A stretch of 64,000 bases of DNA from contig JAGRES010000013.1 in assembly GCA_020446425.1 (NCBI GenBank), positions 62,001 to 126,000 on the forward strand, given 5' to 3'. The notes beneath the pieces are model-generated. The model made no database searches and had not been told where the DNA came from. It saw only the letters and a list, made by a program, of their open reading frames with translations. Position numbers and translations under genes: made by a program. This stretch comes from Sphingobium sp. (GTDB lineage Bacteria; Pseudomonadota; Alphaproteobacteria; Sphingomonadales; Sphingomonadaceae). This document shows positions 62,725 to 64,000 of the stretch, piece after piece. Numbering within the stretch: the first letter of the stretch is position 1; each line of letters opens with the position of its first letter.

Positions 62725-64000
62725 ATGCGCGAAATAACCCACCTCCTCGCCAATGACGTTACCATGCCCGGTGCCGTATCCGGGCGCATCGGCGACGTGT
62801 TCGACCCAAATAACGGCGTTGTGCAAGCACAGGTTACGCTCGGAGACAAAGCGCTGCTCGACAGGGCTGTAGCCGTGGCCAAGGCCGCGCAGCCTGCATG
62901 GGCCGCAACCAACCCGCAACGCCGCGCACGCATCATGTTCGCATTCAAGGCGCTGGTCGAAAAGAACATGGACGAACTGGCGCACATGCTCAGCTCCGAG
63001 CATGGCAAGGTGATCGCAGACGCTAAAGGCGACATCCAGCGCGGCCTTGAGGTGATCGAATTCTGCTGCGGCATCCCGCATGCATTGAAGGGCGAATATA
63101 CCTATGGCGCGGGCCCGGGCATCGACGTCTATTCCATGCGCATGCCACTCGGTATTGGCGCGGGTATCACCCCTTTCAACTTCCCGGCGATGATCCCGAT
63201 GTGGATGTTCGGCCCTGCTATCGCCACAGGCAACGCTTTCATCCTCAAACCCTCCGAGCGCGACCCCAGCGTGCCGGTGCGCCTCGCCGAGCTGATGCTA
63301 GAGGCGGGTCTGCCCGAGGGCATCCTTCAGGTGCTGCATGGCGACAAGGAAATGGTCGACGCGATCCTCGACCATCCGGACATTAAGGGCGTCAGCTTCG
63401 TCGGCTCGTCCGATATCGCGCATTATGTCTACAAGCGTGGCGTCGACGCGGGCAAGCGTGTGCAGGCTATGGGCGGCGCGAAGAACCACGGCATCGTCAT
63501 GCCGGACGCCGATCTCGACCAGGTGGTGAACGACCTTTCCGGCGCAGCCTTCGGCTCGGCGGGTGAGCGCTGCATGGCGCTTCCGGTCGTGACGCCGGTG
63601 GGCGAGAAGACCGCCAACGCACTGCGCGAGAAGCTGATCCCGGCCATCGAGGGCCTGCGTGTCGGCATATCGACCGACGAGGAAGCGCATTATGGCCCCG
63701 TCGTCACCGCCTCGCACAAGGCAAAGGTCGAGCAGTGGATCCAGACCGGCGTCGATGAAGGCGCGGAGCTGGTCGTCGACGGGCGCGGCTTCAAGCTGCA
63801 GGGGCATGAGGACGGTTTCTTCGTCGGCCCGAGCCTGTTCGATCATGTGAAGCCGACGATGCAATCCTACAAGGAAGAGATATTCGGCCCCGTGCTTCAG
63901 ATGGTGCGCGCCGAAAGCTTTGAGGAAGCGCTCGCCCTGCCCAGCCAGCACCAATATGGCAATGGCGTCGCCATCTTCACCCGCAATGGCCATGCGGCGC
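62725..64000 (+). CDS. mmsA: Methylmalonate-semialdehyde dehydrogenase (CoA-acylating), 3' truncated
   Basis: The frame is open from the ATG at 62725 to the end of the window, giving 425 residues of an enzyme that is usually about 500. It oxidises methylmalonate or malonate semialdehyde with CoA and NAD+ in valine and inositol breakdown. ALDH features: the FNFPAMIPMWMFGPAIATGN motif, PSERDPSVP, VGSSDIAHYVYKRG, and the catalytic Cys283 in GSAGERCMALPV. The EVIEFCCGIPHALKGEY segment is characteristic of MmsA. An AGGAT lies about 8 bases upstream. Confidence 0.92.
   Translation, partial: MREITHLLANDVTMPGAVSGRIGDVFDPNNGVVQAQVTLGDKALLDRAVAVAKAAQPAWAATNPQRRARIMFAFKALVEKNMDELAHMLSSEHGKVIADAKGDIQRGLEVIEFCCGIPHALKGEYTYGAGPGIDVYSMRMPLGIGAGITPFNFPAMIPMWMFGPAIATGNAFILKPSERDPSVPVRLAELMLEAGLPEGILQVLHGDKEMVDAILDHPDIKGVSFVGSSDIAHYVYKRGVDAGKRVQAMGGAKNHGIVMPDADLDQVVNDLSGAAFGSAGERCMALPVVTPVGEKTANALREKLIPAIEGLRVGISTDEEAHYGPVVTASHKAKVEQWIQTGVDEGAELVVDGRGFKLQGHEDGFFVGPSLFDHVKPTMQSYKEEIFGPVLQMVRAESFEEALALPSQHQYGNGVAIFTRNGHAA

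Overview
The window is a dense chromosomal stretch from an alphaproteobacterium of the order Sphingomonadales (Sphingomonadaceae-like; genus not assigned). The evidence is consistent across the window: high G+C coding sequence; an alphaproteobacterial SUF operon headed by an Rrf2 regulator; obgE next to proB; an EPSA-type PEPxxWA-CTERM sorting tail; a sphingolipid synthesis cluster (serine palmitoyltransferase with its own acyl carrier protein and an epimerase-type reductase); and a nested-palindrome intergenic repeat of the kind common in sphingomonads. I saw no rRNA, tRNA, CRISPR array, transposase or integrase. Both edges cut genes: a histidine kinase on the left and mmsA on the right.

Layout. 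1-4.6 kb: kinase tail, a lipoprotein, an S8 serine protease with an autotransporter-like barrel, and a YbdG-type mechanosensitive channel. 4.7-10.8 kb: an eight-gene minus-strand operon, rrf2-sufB-(secreted unknown)-sufC-sufD-sufS-sufT-sufA, mostly joined by 4-base start/stop overlaps. 10.9-16.7 kb: AraC regulator with a structured, terminator-ended candidate small RNA upstream, then pyrD, ggt and an AMP-dependent long-chain acyl-CoA ligase. 16.8-18.3 kb: a visibly A+T-richer, translationally coupled two-gene cassette of unknown function (a protein with an FFYGKPSYR motif plus an unusual CBS-domain protein). 18.6-27.2 kb: GIN-domain protein, carD, ferredoxin, S4 protein, a large SUV3-like helicase, an M23 peptidase, hemB and a small secreted protein. 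27.2-34.7 kb: lipoprotein, AEC transporter, rplU-rpmA, GNAT, a PEP-CTERM di-haem peroxidase, obgE and a DUF4153 membrane protein.

34.7-47.7 kb is the most interesting block: proB, then a sphingolipid supercluster. It contains a CerR-like reductase, an acyl carrier protein, serine palmitoyltransferase, a hybrid histidine kinase, a Tam41-like nucleotidyltransferase coupled to a diacylglycerol/ceramide-kinase-like enzyme, a DUF2141 secreted protein, LptF, LptG, a membrane fatty acid desaturase and a GNAT-like protein resembling bacterial ceramide synthase. Together these could make the ceramide backbone, phosphorylate and perhaps CDP-activate it, and move the finished sphingolipid to the outer membrane.

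47.8-54.4 kb is a minus-strand run: glnE, bcp, a ferritin-like DUF455 protein, an M23 peptidase, erpA, xth and a small membrane protein. 54.5-61.7 kb holds a small NepR-like ORF, a LysR regulator and a complete NAD-dependent molybdenum formate dehydrogenase operon (fdsG-fdsB-fdsA-fdsD-fdhD). The window closes with a LysR gene divergent from mmsA (methylmalonate-semialdehyde dehydrogenase).

No searches or computations were run. Family names come from recognised motifs and domain order; composition statements are by eye.
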